From: Candidatus Bathyarchaeota archaeon
GTDB taxonomy: Archaea; Thermoproteota; Bathyarchaeia; Bathyarchaeales; Bathycorpusculaceae
Direction: 5' to 3'
DNA length: 64,000 bases
Assembly (NCBI GenBank): GCA_026014585.1
Contig: JAOZIA010000024.1
Span: 512,887-576,886 of the forward strand
Shown here: piece by piece, positions 32,911-41,203 of the stretch
Layout: each line of letters begins with the position of its first letter
Position numbering within the stretch: position 1 is the stretch's first letter
The notes under the pieces: generated by a model
What the model saw: the letters and a program-made list of their open reading frames with translations, nothing else
Database searches by the model: none
Told to the model about the DNA's origin: nothing
Program-made: the position numbers and the translations under genes

Positions 32911-33330
32911 ATACTTAACACGTTAAGCAAGCAGGGGGCAACTAAAGTAAAGGCAAGTAGAAGTCGAAGTTTCGGCTTACTAAGCAAAAAAAGGTTAGTT
33001 GCACTTAGGTTAAAAGCTGTCCGCTCGGGCATCTGGTTTAAGGCGCTACACAGAATTGACAGAGCACTTATAAACTTGACAATTAAGGTAACTGACAACG
33101 TAAAAAGCAAAACCTTAGCCAACAGCATAAACACTATCATAAACAAACTTGACTTGCTTTCAAAAAACAACCGCATACAAACAGGAAAATGGGGATTTAT
33201 TCTCGCAGAAAAACTAAGCACAATTTGCCAGCAATGGGGCAACAGTTCAGCATTAAAATGGGTGGTTGATTGCTCATTTGTTAAATACTTGGCTGTGATG
33301 TATTTAAATGAAAACAACGTCAGGAACTAA
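32911..33330 (+). CDS. Short basic protein, start codon unresolved
   Basis: The frame is open from a TGA at 32908 to TAA at 33328 (139 codons). The first normal start is TTG 33076, yet clearly protein-like sequence lies before it (RSRSFGLLSKKRLVALRLKA, then VRSGIWFKALHRIDRALINL). An ATG at 32907 is one base out of frame (ATGAATA; ATGATA would be in frame), and a TATA-like TTATTTATAAG lies at 32894-32904. A one-base indel, a non-standard start or a sequence error are all possible. The opposite-strand frame of similar length is judged a shadow. Function unknown. Confidence 0.5.
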   Translation: MLNTLSKQGATKVKASRSRSFGLLSKKRLVALRLKAVRSGIWFKALHRIDRALINLTIKVTDNVKSKTLANSINTIINKLDLLSKNNRIQTGKWGFILAEKLSTICQQWGNSSALKWVVDCSFVKYLAVMYLNENNVRN

Positions 33331-33357
33331 AAAAATAGTTATTCGATTTGATACAGC

Positions 33358-34599
33358 ATGATCGTTTTTGAAATAATCGCTTTTGTTCTGCTTGTTGTGA
33401 TGATTTTTTGGGTAAGCTACAACGGCTACATTTTAGTTATTGGTGTTAGAAAACGCCACGCTAACAAGATACTTAATATCATAGACCTGAAAATTTTTCC
33501 TAAAGTTTCAATTATTGTACCCACCAAAGATGATGAATCCGTTATTGGACGTTGCCTTGAATCCATCCTAAAAATTGATTATCCTAAAGACAAAATGGAG
33601 GTAATCGTGGTTGAGGGCAACTCAAAAGACACTACATGCAAAATTTGCCAAGAATATGCAGAAAAAAACCCTCAAACCATAAAGCTCATAAGTGAAAAAG
33701 CCGCCAAAGGCAAACCTGCAGCTTTGAACCTGGCCTTGCACCATACAACTGGAGAAATTATAGGTATTTTTGACGCGGACAGCATTCCAAATGAAGATGT
33801 ACTCAAAAGAACAGCGGCATACTTTACTGATGAAAAAATAATGGCCATTCAAGGAGAAACCCATTCACTAAACGAAAAAGACAATGTGCTCACAAGAGTG
33901 ACCGCTATGGAAGAGAAAGCGTGGTATCAAGCCTTAATCAATGGAAGAGAAAATCTCAAACTGTTCGTTCCCTTAAATGGAAGCAATCAATTCGTCAGAA
34001 AAAAGGTTTTAGACGAGCTTGAAGGTTGGGATGAAAACTCGCTTACAGAAGACGTGGAGTTAGCGTTGAGACTTGTTGAAAAACAGCACCAAATAAAATA
34101 TGCACCGGACGTTCGTGCTGGACAAGAAACACCTAACAGTTTACATTCACTGTTTCATCAGAGATTACGCTGGTACCGTGGCTACATGGAAACAGCAATC
34201 AAGTATGGACGATTGATGGATAACTTGAACCGTAAAACCCTTGACGCAGAAATCTCACTGTTTGGTCCATTCACAATGATTTGCTCTTTTCTCAGTTACA
34301 TTAACTGGGGCTTTTTGATTTTGTTCCCAGGCACCGGTTCAATGCTTAACTTGACAGCTTTGGCGATAACTTTAACGGCAATATCGCTTATTTCGCTGGG
34401 GATTGCTTCTGCCGCCGCTGAAAAACCCATAAAAGCCAAAAACCTGTTGTGGGTACCTTCAATTTACGTTTACTGGTTTATGCAAACAATATTTGCATTC
34501 TGGGCTTTTCTCACAATGCTGTTTAGAAGACAGCGGGTTTGGAGCAAAACCGCAAAGAACGGTTCCATAAGCATAAGCCCAAAAATGAGCACAACATGA
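33358..34599 (+). CDS. Processive family 2 glycosyltransferase (membrane polysaccharide synthase-like)
   Basis: 413 residues. One N-terminal helix, a GT-A domain and three to four C-terminal helices. Motifs of processive beta-glycosyltransferases are in order: VSIIVPTKDDESVIGRCLES, FDADSIPNED (DxD), the acceptor motif LTEDVELALRL (TED) and HQRLRWYRGY (QRLRW). Such enzymes, like cellulose and hyaluronan synthases, make and extrude a polysaccharide. It opens the glycan cluster, and its stop overlaps the next start (ATGA). Confidence 0.88.
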   Translation: MIVFEIIAFVLLVVMIFWVSYNGYILVIGVRKRHANKILNIIDLKIFPKVSIIVPTKDDESVIGRCLESILKIDYPKDKMEVIVVEGNSKDTTCKICQEYAEKNPQTIKLISEKAAKGKPAALNLALHHTTGEIIGIFDADSIPNEDVLKRTAAYFTDEKIMAIQGETHSLNEKDNVLTRVTAMEEKAWYQALINGRENLKLFVPLNGSNQFVRKKVLDELEGWDENSLTEDVELALRLVEKQHQIKYAPDVRAGQETPNSLHSLFHQRLRWYRGYMETAIKYGRLMDNLNRKTLDAEISLFGPFTMICSFLSYINWGFLILFPGTGSMLNLTALAITLTAISLISLGIASAAAEKPIKAKNLLWVPSIYVYWFMQTIFAFWAFLTMLFRRQRVWSKTAKNGSISISPKMSTT

Positions 34600-36050
34600 A
34601 AAACAGAAATCTAATTTTTCCGCTTTTAGCGTTTCTTATTCCCTTAACAGTCAGGTTTATCCCTGAACTGCTAATGGGACCCTTTGCAACAGGGTTTGAC
34701 ACAATCGGCTACTACACCCCAAACACGATATTATGGCTAAATCACGGCGTGAACTTTTGGACGTTCATATCCGAGGCACCACTGATGTACATATTCTTAA
34801 TGGGGGCAGTCTCTGTGGGAGCACCAATAGTTCTTTTGTTTAAAGTATTGTCTCCATTGCTTTTGGGTTTACTTGGCTTAACAGTTTACTTCTATGCCAA
34901 CAAAACCATTTCATGGTCACAAAGAAAAAGCTTGCTTGCAGCAGGTTTTGCAACAATTTACTTTGTTGCGTTAAGGATATCATGGGATATGCTTCGAACT
35001 GAAATCGGGCTCATATTCCTGTTTATCAGCCTCATTCTGTTAGCAAAGAAACCAACTTTAAAAAATACGACTTTACTTGCGATTGCAATGCTTCTGACAG
35101 TATTTTCCCATCAACTAATAGCAGTTATAATGTTTTCAATTATACTAGCAACCATCTTGCAAGCAACGCGGAAAAAAACGTTAGGAACAATAAAGCACCT
35201 GTTTACATGCTCCGCGCCCGCTGTTTGCTTATTCATTGTTATAATATATTCGTACAGTGCGGTAGGTAATCCGATTCTAAGAAGTTTTCCCAACCAAATT
35301 TCAGGCGGAGATGCCGCACTTTTAGGATTTTCTTCACAGGCAGATTTGATTTTGAACACACTGGCGTTTGTGGTTGTTTGCTTTTTGCCTCTTGTACCTC
35401 TACTGTTTTTTGGAGCAAAACGTTTCAAGAATAATTTCCACATGAATGTTTGGATTTTATGGATTTTTCTTGCTTTGCTGTTGGCGTTCATTAGTCCGAG
35501 CACTTTTGCTGTTTACCCTTACCGCTGGGTGTTACTACTTACGTATCCGTTGGCTTTTTTTGCAGCGGAAGGGTTTTGCGCGGTTAAGAATAGGTACAGG
35601 CTGGTTTTAGTTGTGATTTTAGCGGTCTTTAGCTTAAGTTTTGCTGTTTTGCCTAACAGCGACTCGAATGCGTATTACACATTATATCCAAACTATATTC
35701 CAAAGTCAATGCTACAAAACACTGTCCAATTAAGCGATTGCCAAGACACCATAAACGCGTTACAATGGGCAAAAAGTAACATGACAGCGGATTCGCAACT
35801 TTTGGTTCATGATGTTTTTTATGGGTGGGCACTGCTGAATTTCGATAATACCAGATTGATTAATTATGATTTTGATTATCCAGATGCTGCAGCAGCAGAA
35901 CTGATAAATGACGGCGTGCAGTCAGCGTATTTGATTTGGTGGATTAATGGCAGCGGCTGGTATGGTCAGCCAATAGTATCAGGGAATTTTAGTCAAGTTT
36001 ATTGTAGTGGGAACGTTGCAATATACTTATATAAAGTACAAAATTCATAA
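34596..36050 (+). CDS. Multi-pass membrane protein, GT-C-like
   Basis: 484 residues from ATG 34596. About eleven hydrophobic helices, with a first outer loop LLMGPFATGFDTIGYYTPNT, where Asp in a loop after helix 1 is typical of GT-C glycosyltransferases of the GT39/ArnT type, and a soluble C-terminal part of about 120 residues. Coupled to the processive synthase by ATGA overlap. It probably transfers a lipid-linked sugar or modifies the polymer; substrate unknown. Confidence 0.65.
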   Translation: MKNRNLIFPLLAFLIPLTVRFIPELLMGPFATGFDTIGYYTPNTILWLNHGVNFWTFISEAPLMYIFLMGAVSVGAPIVLLFKVLSPLLLGLLGLTVYFYANKTISWSQRKSLLAAGFATIYFVALRISWDMLRTEIGLIFLFISLILLAKKPTLKNTTLLAIAMLLTVFSHQLIAVIMFSIILATILQATRKKTLGTIKHLFTCSAPAVCLFIVIIYSYSAVGNPILRSFPNQISGGDAALLGFSSQADLILNTLAFVVVCFLPLVPLLFFGAKRFKNNFHMNVWILWIFLALLLAFISPSTFAVYPYRWVLLLTYPLAFFAAEGFCAVKNRYRLVLVVILAVFSLSFAVLPNSDSNAYYTLYPNYIPKSMLQNTVQLSDCQDTINALQWAKSNMTADSQLLVHDVFYGWALLNFDNTRLINYDFDYPDAAAAELINDGVQSAYLIWWINGSGWYGQPIVSGNFSQVYCSGNVAIYLYKVQNS

Positions 36051-36157
36051 AAGATATATTTTACTGAGAAAAAATTTCTATAAGTGCACTGTACTAACAA
36101 ATAAGCATTTAAACTAAACTTTGCATATTTGAGCTAACTAATAGGTCAGAAGGCAAT

Positions 36158-36328
36158 ATGGAGAACAACACTAAACAATTTATTTCCAAAACAAAGATAA
36201 ATAACGCTGAAAGTGTATTTTTCAGTACAGTTGTAGCAGCAGTTTTAATGGCGGTAGTTACCAAAGTTTTAAATTATTACACCTATTTTTTTGATAGGGG
36301 GCATACATTTACAGTTTGTCTTTCTTAA
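36158..36328 (+). CDS. Small single-helix membrane protein (56 residues)
   Basis: ATG 36158 to TAA 36328 in the gap between two glycan genes. Polar N-terminus, one hydrophobic segment (VFFSTVVAAVLMAVVTKVL), and a short Tyr/Phe-rich tail. A weak AGAAGG precedes the ATG and a TATA-like ATTTAAAC lies at about 36105. Could be an accessory subunit of the glycan machinery, or chance. Confidence 0.35.
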   Translation: MENNTKQFISKTKINNAESVFFSTVVAAVLMAVVTKVLNYYTYFFDRGHTFTVCLS

Positions 36329-36349
36329 AAAGAGGGAAGAACAGAAGAA

Positions 36350-37078
36350 TTGACACAAGTTGATTTATCATTTATTGTTCCCGCATACAACGAGGAAAAA
36401 CACATTGAAACAGCTCTTTACGGACTTGATGAAATTGTAAAAAGCAGAAACTGCCCCTACGAAATCGTTGTTGTAGACGACGGAAGCAATGATGAAACAT
36501 TAAACAAAGCCAGAAAATACGCCAGCAAAAACGGGCACGTACGAGTCATAACGTATGACCATAACTTAGGCAAAGGCTACGCGGTAAAGAAGGGGTTCAT
36601 GGAAGCACAGGGGCAAGTTGTGGTTTTTGTTGACAGCGACATGAACATTGAAATGGACACGATACTTGATTACATTGACGCCCTAAAGTACGGAGACATT
36701 ATTATTCCCACTAAATGGCATCCCCAATCCAGAATCAAAATGCCTATGAAAAGAAGAATCCTAAGCCACGGATTCAACGTTCTCGTTCGCACACTTATTG
36801 GAGCTAAACTCAAAGACACCCAGGTTGGACTTAAAGTGATGAAAAAAGACAAGTTCAACCCCATCTTCCCAAGACTCTGTGTTAAACGCTATGCTTTTGA
36901 TGTGGAGCTTTTGGCAGTGGCAAATCTGTATGGCTTAAAAATTGTTGAAATGCCAACTAAGCTCAGAATTGAGGGACTATTTAACATTAGAGAAATCTTT
37001 AAGATGTTTATTGATTTACTCGGAATCGCCTACAGACTAAAAATTACCCATTGGTACCAGCGACCCCTTAATATTTAA
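36350..37078 (+). CDS. Family 2 glycosyltransferase, dolichol-phosphate sugar synthase-like
   Basis: 242 residues, TTG start. LSFIVPAYNEEKHIETALYG, EIVVVDDGSNDETLNKA, GKGYAVKKGFMEAQGQVVVF and VDSDMNIEM (DxD) match DPM1-type enzymes that move mannose or glucose from a nucleotide sugar to a polyprenyl phosphate. No C-terminal helices, so it is of the soluble class. It would supply a lipid-linked sugar to the GT-C-like neighbours. Confidence 0.88.
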   Translation: MTQVDLSFIVPAYNEEKHIETALYGLDEIVKSRNCPYEIVVVDDGSNDETLNKARKYASKNGHVRVITYDHNLGKGYAVKKGFMEAQGQVVVFVDSDMNIEMDTILDYIDALKYGDIIIPTKWHPQSRIKMPMKRRILSHGFNVLVRTLIGAKLKDTQVGLKVMKKDKFNPIFPRLCVKRYAFDVELLAVANLYGLKIVEMPTKLRIEGLFNIREIFKMFIDLLGIAYRLKITHWYQRPLNI

Positions 37079-37110
37079 GAATACACAATACCTGATTTCA
37101 GGTTGATGCA

Positions 37111-38064
37111 TTGACCCCCAATCACATGGCTTCCATTATTATTCCCTGCAAAACAATAGACCCGTACACCAAAGAATGCATCAGCCACTGCAAACAATTA
37201 AACTACCCAAATTTTGAAATAATCGTACTCCCCGACAGCGACAGTACCCCAATTGAAGACGTAAAAATAATTTCTACAGGACCCGTCTCGCCTGGATCCA
37301 AAAGAAATATAGGCATAAAAAACTCCAACGGCGAAATCTGCGCCTTCATCGACAATGACGCTTATCCACGCGTGGACTGGTTAACTCAGGCAGTAATACT
37401 TTTGCAGGACAAAAGCATCAGCGGGGTTGGTGGACCAGGAGTAACGCCAGAAACCGACAGTTCAGGTCAGAAAGCCAGCGGCTATGTGCTTTCATCGTTT
37501 ATGGTTGGAAGCCTAGCCAGCAGATGCAAAGGCAAAGCGATATTTGAATCAACGGACATTCCCTCATGCAATTTCATCGCGCCCAAAGCTTTAATTTTGC
37601 AGGCAGGCGGTTGGAATGAGAAGTACTGGCCAGGTGAAGACACACTCATGTGTCTTGAACTGCGTAAGCTTGGCAAGCTGGTGGAGTCTTCAGAAATTGT
37701 GGTTTACCATCACAGACGCAGCCTCTTTAAGCCACATATTAGGCAGGTTTCACGGTTCGGCGAACATCGCGGTTTCTTTGTAAAAAAATATCCCGAAAAT
37801 TCTATCAGACCAACCTATTTTTTGCCCAGTTTGCTGGTTGCCGCTTTTGTTGTGGGGCTTGTGCTTTCCTTGTTTGTTCCCTTGTTCGCGTATATTTTTC
37901 TGTTGGGTATTGCAACGTATCTTGTGTGTGGTTTAGCCGCATCGGTTATGCAGGTTAAAGATGCGCGGATGGTTTTTCTTGTGTGGGCAGGGATTATCGT
38001 AACTCATTTAATTTACGGGTGCTACTTCGTGTCTGGACTGGCAAAGAGTGATTTGAAACGATGA
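37111..38064 (+). CDS. Family 2 glycosyltransferase with C-terminal membrane helices
   Basis: 317 residues from TTG 37111 (GGTTGAT upstream); ATG 37126 is the alternative. MASIIIPCKTIDPYTKECI, GSKRNIGIKNSNGEICAFID and DNDAYPRVDWLTQ make up the GT-A nucleotide-sugar site, and PGEDTLMCLELRKLG is the acceptor-side acidic motif. Two to three hydrophobic helices follow residue 238. Overlaps the radical SAM gene by 4 nt. Confidence 0.85.
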   Translation: MTPNHMASIIIPCKTIDPYTKECISHCKQLNYPNFEIIVLPDSDSTPIEDVKIISTGPVSPGSKRNIGIKNSNGEICAFIDNDAYPRVDWLTQAVILLQDKSISGVGGPGVTPETDSSGQKASGYVLSSFMVGSLASRCKGKAIFESTDIPSCNFIAPKALILQAGGWNEKYWPGEDTLMCLELRKLGKLVESSEIVVYHHRRSLFKPHIRQVSRFGEHRGFFVKKYPENSIRPTYFLPSLLVAAFVVGLVLSLFVPLFAYIFLLGIATYLVCGLAASVMQVKDARMVFLVWAGIIVTHLIYGCYFVSGLAKSDLKR

Positions 38065-39533
38065 AAATCAGCATTTCCTACCCACCCCTGCCCTCAGAGA
38101 AGGGCGTGCCCCTGCTTAGCCAAAACAGGCAATTTCAATACTTCAAATCACCAACCTACATTTACCCCATGGTTCCCGCCTACGCCGCAACACTTCTCAA
38201 AAATGCAGATTACGAAGTGATCTGGGATGACGGCATCGCAGAAGAAAAAACTGACGAGGACTGGAAAAAAGACATAGAACATGAAGCCCCGGACCTTGTT
38301 ATGATTGAAACCAAAACCCCCGTGGTCAAGAAGCATTGGGCAATAATCAACGAGCTAAAAACGGTGATGCCAGCCTGCAAAGTCGTTATGGTCGGTGACC
38401 ACGTAACCGCGTTGCCAAAGGAATCTATGGAGAAGTGCTTAACCGATTTTGTTTTAACAGGCGGCGACTACGACTTTTTAATGCTAAATTTAGCAGAGTT
38501 CTTAAACGGCAAAACCAAGCAGCTTGAAGAGGGCATCTGGCACCGCGAAAAAGGCAACCTCAAAAACACTGGACAATTCAAGCTAAACCACAACTTAGAC
38601 GAGTTACCCTTCATTGACCGCGACCTAACCAAATGGCAACTCTACAACAAACAAAACGGCAACTTCAAACAAGTTCCCGGTGCCTACACGATGGCTGGCA
38701 GAGATTGCTGGTGGCGCAAAGACGGCGGCTGCACATTCTGCTCATGGCCAACACTTTACCCGACCTTCCGCGCCATGAAACCCAAGCGATTGGCGGATGA
38801 GGTGGGCTTGCTAATTGAGCACCACGGCGTTAAAACCGTTTTTGATGATACGGGTTGTTTCCCAGCGGGAAAGTGGCTTTCAGAATTTTCTCAGTTGATG
38901 ATTGAACGCGGCTACAATAGCAAAGTGGAGTTTGGCTGCAACATGCGCTTTGGCGCACTTGAGCGTGAGGATTATCGTTTGATGAAGCAGGCAGGTTTTA
39001 GGATGCTTCTGTTTGGCGTAGAATCAGGGAGCCAAGCGACGCTTGACCGCTTAAATAAGGGTACAACCGTTGAAAGAATTATAGAAGAATGCAAGATTCC
39101 TCATGAGGAAGGCTTGGAGCCACATATCACGATTATGGTGGGTTATCCATGGGAAACCCGCAAAGACGCCGAGAGCACGCTGGATTTGGCGAAGATGTTC
39201 ATGCAGAAAGGTTGGGCAAACACGCTACAAGCCACAGTCGTTATCCCGTATCCAGGCAGCAAACTGTACGCGCAGGCACTGGAAAACGGCTGGTTCCGTG
39301 TGGACCCAGCGGATTATGAGCGGTTTGACATGAAAGAGCCAGTGATGACCACGATGGATATGACAGCAGAGGAGGTTTTGGAGCTTTGCGACCAAATCTA
39401 CAAAGTATTTTTAACGCCACAGTATATGCTGCGGCAGCTTGCTCGTGTGCGGTCTATGCGAGATGTTAAATATTCAGTTAAAGGTTTAGTAAAAGTTCTA
39501 GGACACGTCAAGGACTTTGGCAAAGACAAGTAA
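38061..39533 (+). CDS. B12-binding radical SAM protein with unusual Cys spacing
   Basis: 490 residues. The N-terminal cobalamin-binding-like domain spans about 1-150 (PMVPAYAATLLKNADYEVIW, LVMIETKTPVVK, KVVMVGDHVTA, FVLTGGDYDF). The cluster Cys are Cys216, Cys224 and Cys227 (RDCWWRKDGGCTFCSW), a CX7CX2C instead of CX3CX2C. The barrel continues with FDDTGCFPAG, LFGVESGSQATLDRLNKGTT and MVGYPWETRKDAESTL. It lies inside the glycan cluster, flanked by glycosyltransferase genes with overlaps, so a sugar- or lipid-carrier-modifying methylase is plausible. Confidence 0.82.
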   Translation: MKISISYPPLPSEKGVPLLSQNRQFQYFKSPTYIYPMVPAYAATLLKNADYEVIWDDGIAEEKTDEDWKKDIEHEAPDLVMIETKTPVVKKHWAIINELKTVMPACKVVMVGDHVTALPKESMEKCLTDFVLTGGDYDFLMLNLAEFLNGKTKQLEEGIWHREKGNLKNTGQFKLNHNLDELPFIDRDLTKWQLYNKQNGNFKQVPGAYTMAGRDCWWRKDGGCTFCSWPTLYPTFRAMKPKRLADEVGLLIEHHGVKTVFDDTGCFPAGKWLSEFSQLMIERGYNSKVEFGCNMRFGALEREDYRLMKQAGFRMLLFGVESGSQATLDRLNKGTTVERIIEECKIPHEEGLEPHITIMVGYPWETRKDAESTLDLAKMFMQKGWANTLQATVVIPYPGSKLYAQALENGWFRVDPADYERFDMKEPVMTTMDMTAEEVLELCDQIYKVFLTPQYMLRQLARVRSMRDVKYSVKGLVKVLGHVKDFGKDK

Positions 39534-40335
39534 CCCCACCGTTTCCGTGGTAATAACAACAAAAAATGAAGAAAAAAACATTGATAACTGTCTAAAATCC
39601 ATTAAAAATCAAACATTCAAAGATACCGAAGTCATCCTAGTTGACAATTACTCTACTGACAAAACCGCCCAAATCGCACAAGAACACGGCGCAACCGTCT
39701 ACTTTAAAGGAAACGAGCGGTCAACCCAGCGAAACTTTGGCGTTAACGTTGCCCAAGGCAAATACGTACTTTACCTTGACGCAGACATGATTCTTAGTCC
39801 CAATCTGGTCGAGAAATGTGTTGAGAAATGCAAAAACGATGGGTTGGGGGCGCTTTATGTTCCTGAACGCATCGTTGGAGAGGGGTTTTGGATTAGGGTC
39901 AGGGATTTTGAGCGGGGCTTCTACACGGGCACAGTAGTTGATGCGGTGCGGTTTGTTCGCAGGGACCTGTTTTTGGGGGTTGGCGGGTTTGACGAGTGCT
40001 TGGTGGGTCCTGAGGATTGGGATTTTGACCGCAAAATAAGAAAAGCAACCCAGACAGGCATAGCAGACTGCGAGCTTTACCATAATGAGGGCAATTTTGA
40101 TCTGAAGCGGTATCTGAGTAAGAAAAGCTACTACACGGATGGCATCAAAAGGTATGTTGATAAGTGGGGTGCTGATGACGCGGAGACAAGGCGTCAGGTT
40201 GGGGTGGCGTATCGTTTGCTGGGGGTTTTTGTTGAGGATGGCAAATGGAAAAGGCTGCTGGCTGGGCTGCCTTTTGCTGTAGGCATGTATTATTTACGTT
40301 TTAGGGTATCGTTGAGGTACTTACAAAAAGTCTAA
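39517..40335 (+). CDS. Family 2 glycosyltransferase
   Basis: 272 residues, TTG start 17 nt inside the preceding gene. VSVVITTKNEEKNIDNCLKS, VDNYSTDKTAQIAQEHGATV and YVLYLDADMIL (DxD) define the GT-A fold. GGFDECLVGPEDWDFDRKIR is the acceptor-side ED motif. Short hydrophobic C-terminus. Member of the glycan operon. Confidence 0.88.
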   Translation: MAKTSNPTVSVVITTKNEEKNIDNCLKSIKNQTFKDTEVILVDNYSTDKTAQIAQEHGATVYFKGNERSTQRNFGVNVAQGKYVLYLDADMILSPNLVEKCVEKCKNDGLGALYVPERIVGEGFWIRVRDFERGFYTGTVVDAVRFVRRDLFLGVGGFDECLVGPEDWDFDRKIRKATQTGIADCELYHNEGNFDLKRYLSKKSYYTDGIKRYVDKWGADDAETRRQVGVAYRLLGVFVEDGKWKRLLAGLPFAVGMYYLRFRVSLRYLQKV

Positions 40336-40406
40336 GCGTAATCCGTTGCTGAAAAGGTTTTTACCTAAAGAAGCCAAATATAAAAAATAATCTGCGAGAA
40401 AACAAA

Positions 40407-41198
40407 ATGTCTGAGCCTGCACCCGTATTCTACAAAGTTCTGGAACAATGCCGAGAAGTCTTCAAAGAAACCGTCTTTGACTTCAAACACAAAGGCGCAG
40501 ATTTTGACTCCATGGTTTATGCTGAAGGAGTAAGAAGCCACATCGACACAGTTAAGCAGTACATGGGCAAAACCAGTGGGCTCATGGCGGATTTGGGCTG
40601 TGGTAAAGGGCACATTTCTGTGCTTCTAAAGGATGCGGGTTATGAGATGATTGGACTGGATATTCCTGAGCCAACAGGCGAGTTCAGCCATTTGTCTTTA
40701 AGGTTGTGGCAGAAAAAATCTTGGAAAGCCCTGGGCAGACGATTTGGCACAAGCTATGGTTTATCTGACATCAAAACGTTGCCTATAAAAGATGGCGTAC
40801 TCGACGGCGTGATGATGTACGCAGTGATTGAGCACATATCCACAGAGCAATCTGAAGTTAAAAAGAACATAGACGAGGTCAAACGTGTTCTCAAACCAGG
40901 CGGATACCTGTTCATTTTCCGTTGCCCACGGAAAGGTTCTTACGCTGAAAAGCTCGCTTCTATTCTTGGACTACCCAAACATGACAAGCTGTACGGTGAC
41001 TCAGAATTGAAGGAAATGTTGGCGTCTAACTTTACGGTTTTAGAGTTTGCCAGAACAGACATGATTTTGGCGTTTATGCGTTGCCAGCCGCTTTGGAATA
41101 AGCTGTCGCCACTGCTTTTGGCGTTGGATAGTATTTTGCTTAAAACCCCCGTTAGTGTGTTGAGTCATCATTTGATGGTGGTTTGCCAGAAAAGGTGA
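40407..41198 (+). CDS. SAM-dependent methyltransferase (glycan cluster)
   Basis: 263 residues. Motif I LMADLGCGKGHISVLLKDAG, post-I acidic GLDIPEP, and DGVMMYAVIEHISTE with VLKPGGYLFIFRCPRKGSY form a complete class I methyltransferase core. Gene context suggests methylation of a sugar or of a lipid carrier. The next gene begins 5 nt after its stop. Confidence 0.85.
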   Translation: MSEPAPVFYKVLEQCREVFKETVFDFKHKGADFDSMVYAEGVRSHIDTVKQYMGKTSGLMADLGCGKGHISVLLKDAGYEMIGLDIPEPTGEFSHLSLRLWQKKSWKALGRRFGTSYGLSDIKTLPIKDGVLDGVMMYAVIEHISTEQSEVKKNIDEVKRVLKPGGYLFIFRCPRKGSYAEKLASILGLPKHDKLYGDSELKEMLASNFTVLEFARTDMILAFMRCQPLWNKLSPLLLALDSILLKTPVSVLSHHLMVVCQKR

Positions 41199-41203
41199 AG
41201 CCT

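Noticed and set aside
32898..33317. 139-codon minus-strand ORF (Leu/Phe/Ser-rich)
   Set aside because: Its composition is that of an antisense shadow of the Lys/Arg-rich plus-strand frame.
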